This document shows positions 61,304 through 64,000 of a stretch of DNA of 64,000 nt, piece by piece. The notes below the pieces were generated by a model, which saw only the letters and a list, made by a program, of their open reading frames with translations, did no database searches and was not told the origin of the DNA. The first letter of the stretch is position 1, and the number at the start of each line of letters is the position of its first letter. The stretch covers positions 32,157 to 96,156 of the forward strand of contig NZ_LSJM01000111.1 in NCBI RefSeq assembly GCF_001557215.1, read 5' to 3'. The DNA is from Sphingomonas sp. CCH9-E2. GTDB lineage: Bacteria; Pseudomonadota; Alphaproteobacteria; Sphingomonadales; Sphingomonadaceae. The position numbers and the translations under genes were made by a program.

Positions 61304-64000
61304 TCAATGGAAATCGCGCGAACGCGGCAGGATGCGGACATCGCGCGGATGGCGGCTTTGGACCGGGCGCGCGACTTCATCGGGGCGGCACAGCGCTGGC
61401 TGCGGCGCTTCGTCGGCGAGGTTGCGGAGCAGGTCGGTGCGATCGAACACGCGCGATGCCATCAGATGGACCACCCCTTCCTTGCTGCGCTGAACCTCAC
61501 CCTCGACCACCATCAGCCGCGCGCTCATTACTGCACGGCGATTGATCTCGAACAGCCGCGCCCACAACAGGATATTGGTCACGCCGGTTTCATCCTCGAT
61601 CGTGATGAAGATCGCATTGCCCTTGCCGGGGCGCTGACGGATCAGCACGACGCCCCCGGTACGCACGCGGCGTCCCGCCTTGGCCGCGCTAGTCTCGGCG
61701 CAGCTCAGCACGCCCTCTGCGCGCAGCACGGGGCGCAGAAAGGTCATCGGATGGTCCTTCAGAGAGAGGCGGATCGTCTGGTAATCCGCTGCCACTTCCT
61801 CGCTTTGCGGCATGGCGGGGAGGTCGATCACCGGTTCGGTGCCCAGTTCGCGCGCCCGCGCGGCGGCGAACAGCGGGAGCTCGCCCGACGGCGTGCGCCG
61901 CGCCTCCCACAGCGCCTCGCGCCGCGACAGGCCGAGCGATCCATAGGCATCGGCATCGGCGAGCAGCCGCAGCGCGCGCGCGGGCAGATCGGCACGGCGC
62001 GCCAGCGGCTCGATCGCATCGAAGCGCCCTTCCGCACGCGCCGCCACCAGCGCATCGGCCCAGTCCGCGCGAAACCCGTCAATCTGGCGAAACCCCAGCC
62101 GCAGCGCGAGCGCCCCCGCTGCATCGCGCTCCAGGCTATTGTCCCAGCCGCTATGGTTCACGTCGATCGCGCGAACCTCGACCCCATGTTCGCGCGCGTC
62201 GCGCACGATCTGCGCCGGGGCGTAAAAGCCCATCGGCTGCGAATTGAGCAGTGCGCAGGCGAACGCCGCCGGGTGATGGCATTTGATCCACGACGACACA
62301 TAGACCAGCCGTGCGAAGGACAGCGCATGGCTTTCGGGAAAGCCGTAGCTGCCAAACCCCCGGATCTGGTTGAAACAACGCTGGGCGAAGTCCGCCGTAT
62401 AGCCCTTGGCGACCATGCCATCGACCATCTTCGCCTCGAACAGCCCGATCGTGCCGACATTGCGGAACGTGGCCATCGCCCGGCGCAGCTGGTTCGCTTC
62501 GGACGGGGTAAAACCCGCCGCGACGATCGCCAGCTTCATCGCCTGCTCCTGGAAGATCGGCACGCCATAGGTCTTGCCGAGCAGGCTGCGCAGTTCATCG
62601 GGATCGTGCGGCGGCTTGGGCGAGGGAAATTCCGCCCGTTCCTCGCCGCACCGCCGCCGCAGATAGGGGTGGACCATGTCGCCCTCGATCGGCCCGGGCC
62701 GCACGATCGCGACCTGCACGGTCAGGTCATAGAGATTGCGGGGTTTCAGGCGCGGCAGCATGTTCATCTGCGCGCGGCTTTCGACCTGGAATACCCCGAC
62801 GCTGTCGCCACGTTGCAGCATGGCATAGACGGCGGGATCGTCGGACTGAAGGTCGACCTCCAGTGTGTGATCCCCCTCCCCCTCCGCGCGGATCAGGTCG
62901 AACGCCTTGCGGATACAGGTCAGCATGCCGAGGGCGAGCACGTCGACCTTCATGATCGAGAGCGCGTCGATATCGTCCTTGTCCCATTCGATGAAGGTGC
63001 GCCCCTCCATCGCACCATGGTGCAGCGGCACCGTCTCATCCAGCCGGTCCTGCGTCAGCACGAAGCCGCCGACATGCTGTGACAGATGGCGCGGGAACGG
63101 CGCGGCGAGCAATTGCCCGGCCAGGTCGATCAGGCGGCGGATTTCAGGCGCTTGCGGATCGAACCCCGCCTCACTCACCCGTTTGTCGGGCCGGTCGCGG
63201 CTGAAGCTGCCCCACACGGTGCTGACGATCCGCGCGGTGACATCCTCGCTCAGCCCCAGCGCCTTGCCGACTTCCCGCACCGCGCTACGCGGGCGGTAAT
63301 GGATCACCGTGGCGGCAATGGCGGCGCGGTGGCGGCCATAGCGGCGATAGATATACTGGATCACCTCCTCGCGCCGTTCATGCTCAAAATCGACATCGAT
63401 GTCGGGCGGCTCGTCGCGCTCTTCCGACACGAAGCGTGAGAAGAGCAGGTCATATTCGGTGGGATCGACCGAGGTGACGCCGAGCAGAAAACAGACGATC
63501 GAATTGGCCGCGCTGCCGCGGCCCTGGCACAGGATCGGCGGCTGCTGGCTGCGCGCGAACTTCACCAGATCGTGGACGGTCAGGAAATAGCAGGCATAGT
63601 TGCGCGCGCGGATCAGCGCGAACTCTTCGGCCAGCAACGCCGTGACCTTGTCCGGCAGCACCGCGCCGTAACGCGCCTTGGCCGCTTCGATGACGATATG
63701 CTCCAGCCAGTCCTGCGCGTCCCAGCCGTCCGGCACCGGCTCATGCGGATATTCGTAGCGCAACTGATCGAGGTCGAAGCCGATGCGGCCGAGCAGCAAC
63801 CCGGTCTGCGCAATCGCGTCGGGACAGGCTGCGAACAGCCGCGCCATCTCCTCGGGCGATTTCAGATGCCGCTCGGCATTGGCCTCCAGCCGCCGCCCGG
63901 CCTGGGTGATCGTCACGCCAGCCTGGATGCAGGTCAGGATATCGTGCAGCGGGCGGCAATCCGGCGTGGCATAGAGCACATCGGCGGTGGCGATCAGCGG
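61304..64000 (-). CDS. dnaE2: Error-prone DNA polymerase DnaE2 (partial, N-terminus off the right edge)
   Basis: About 899 C-terminal residues of a C-family polymerase that acts with ImuA/ImuB in SOS mutagenesis. The palm acids are in PPDIDVDFEHERREEV; CQGRGSAANSIVCFLLG and GFGSYGFPESHALSFARLVYVSSW are polymerase motifs. An OB domain (GGVVLIRQRPGKGNAIFITIEDETG) and the conserved ending HPRDVRILPRSRDFH follow. The frame runs open to base 64000, so the PHP domain and start lie outside. imuA/imuB would be expected upstream, beyond the window. Confidence 0.95.
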   Translation of the reverse strand, partial: PLIATADVLYATPDCRPLHDILTCIQAGVTITQAGRRLEANAERHLKSPEEMARLFAACPDAIAQTGLLLGRIGFDLDQLRYEYPHEPVPDGWDAQDWLEHIVIEAAKARYGAVLPDKVTALLAEEFALIRARNYACYFLTVHDLVKFARSQQPPILCQGRGSAANSIVCFLLGVTSVDPTEYDLLFSRFVSEERDEPPDIDVDFEHERREEVIQYIYRRYGRHRAAIAATVIHYRPRSAVREVGKALGLSEDVTARIVSTVWGSFSRDRPDKRVSEAGFDPQAPEIRRLIDLAGQLLAAPFPRHLSQHVGGFVLTQDRLDETVPLHHGAMEGRTFIEWDKDDIDALSIMKVDVLALGMLTCIRKAFDLIRAEGEGDHTLEVDLQSDDPAVYAMLQRGDSVGVFQVESRAQMNMLPRLKPRNLYDLTVQVAIVRPGPIEGDMVHPYLRRRCGEERAEFPSPKPPHDPDELRSLLGKTYGVPIFQEQAMKLAIVAAGFTPSEANQLRRAMATFRNVGTIGLFEAKMVDGMVAKGYTADFAQRCFNQIRGFGSYGFPESHALSFARLVYVSSWIKCHHPAAFACALLNSQPMGFYAPAQIVRDAREHGVEVRAIDVNHSGWDNSLERDAAGALALRLGFRQIDGFRADWADALVAARAEGRFDAIEPLARRADLPARALRLLADADAYGSLGLSRREALWEARRTPSGELPLFAAARARELGTEPVIDLPAMPQSEEVAADYQTIRLSLKDHPMTFLRPVLRAEGVLSCAETSAAKAGRRVRTGGVVLIRQRPGKGNAIFITIEDETGVTNILLWARLFEINRRAVMSARLMVVEGEVQRSKEGVVHLMASRVFDRTDLLRNLADEAPQPALCRPDEVARPVQSRHPRDVRILPRSRDFH

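Noticed and set aside
61196..63082. 628-codon plus-strand open frame.
   Set aside because: Antisense to dnaE2. Composition is typical of a shadow frame and there are no motifs.
1..64000. CRISPR array, prophage or complete insertion sequence.
   Set aside because: No regular direct repeats with spacers, no phage structural genes and no intact transposase were seen. Only the recombinase remnant near 49.5 kb points to mobility.

Overview
This is a 64 kb high-GC window that looks like the chromosome of an aerobic sphingomonad (Alphaproteobacteria, Sphingomonadaceae-like). The basis is the etfBA sequence style, three large TonB-dependent receptors (TBDRs), the DnaE2 mutasome polymerase, and dense operons with ATGA/GTGA overlaps. 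The genus cannot be fixed from the sequence alone. About three quarters of the window is one catabolic super-cluster for a carboxylated, probably alicyclic or polycyclic compound handled as CoA thioesters. The substrate is not identifiable from sequence.

Region 1 (1-12.3 kb). A TBDR (cut by the left edge) is followed by a minus-strand operon: AMP-ligase, SDR, TetR. Divergent from it is a plus-strand operon: Baeyer-Villiger-type monooxygenase (BVMO), HSL-type esterase, small DUF1330 protein, two MaoC hot-dog proteins, DUF35 protein, thiolase-like protein lacking the thiolase GHP motif, SDR. The MaoC/MaoC/DUF35/thiolase-like block resembles the steroid side-chain ChsH1-ChsH2-Ltp2 hydratase/retro-aldolase. 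I infer: activate, hydrate, retro-aldol to a ketone, BVMO to an ester or lactone, hydrolyse.

Region 2 (12.5-20.1 kb, minus). mobA, moeA, a small ORF, etfA, etfB, a molybdopterin oxidoreductase, and a ferredoxin fused to an NADPH:ferredoxin reductase form a redox module.

Region 3 (20.2-41.0 kb). The minus operon 28.5 to 20.2 kb carries acyl-CoA dehydrogenase, MarR, BadH-like dehydrogenase, BadI-like ring-opening hydrolase, CoA-transferase, BKACE, AMP-ligase, and a FadJ-like protein without its dehydrogenase domain. The divergent plus operon 28.8-36.6 kb carries an HMG-CoA-synthase-like/DUF35 fusion, thiolase, MaoC, CitE-like lyase, acyl-CoA dehydrogenase, an SDR plus MaoC pair (split MFE-2), and a nitronate-monooxygenase-like flavoprotein. 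A third acyl-CoA dehydrogenase, a thioesterase, an SDR without the catalytic Tyr/Lys, and another AMP-ligase follow.

Region 4 (41.2-49.3 kb). A TBDR, a TetR, a complete 2-hydroxyacyl-CoA dehydratase / class I benzoyl-CoA-reductase-type system (activase plus two Fe-S subunits), and an aromatic-acid-type MFS importer. ATP-dependent radical enzymes of this family are known from anaerobes, so finding one wired into an apparently aerobic, oxygenase-containing cluster is the most striking feature of the window. The ferredoxin-reductase fusion of region 2 is a plausible electron source.

Region 5 (49.3-51 kb) is a gene-poor scar with a serine-recombinase zinc-ribbon remnant, two HTH pieces and a tRNA 3'-end-like fragment; it probably marks an island boundary. 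Region 6 (51-61.2 kb) is a separate amino-acid/gamma-glutamyl locus: RidA, DauR-like regulator, PLP dehydratase, dicarboxylate/amino-acid symporter, two tandem gamma-glutamyltransferases, TBDR. Region 7 is dnaE2, cut by the right edge.

Three recurrent promoter motifs suggest shared regulation: TCGTGGAAWW in region 1, GTnAAC-N2-GTTTAC at five promoters from 20 to 49 kb, and TGAG-N4-ACTCA at three promoters from 39 to 48 kb.
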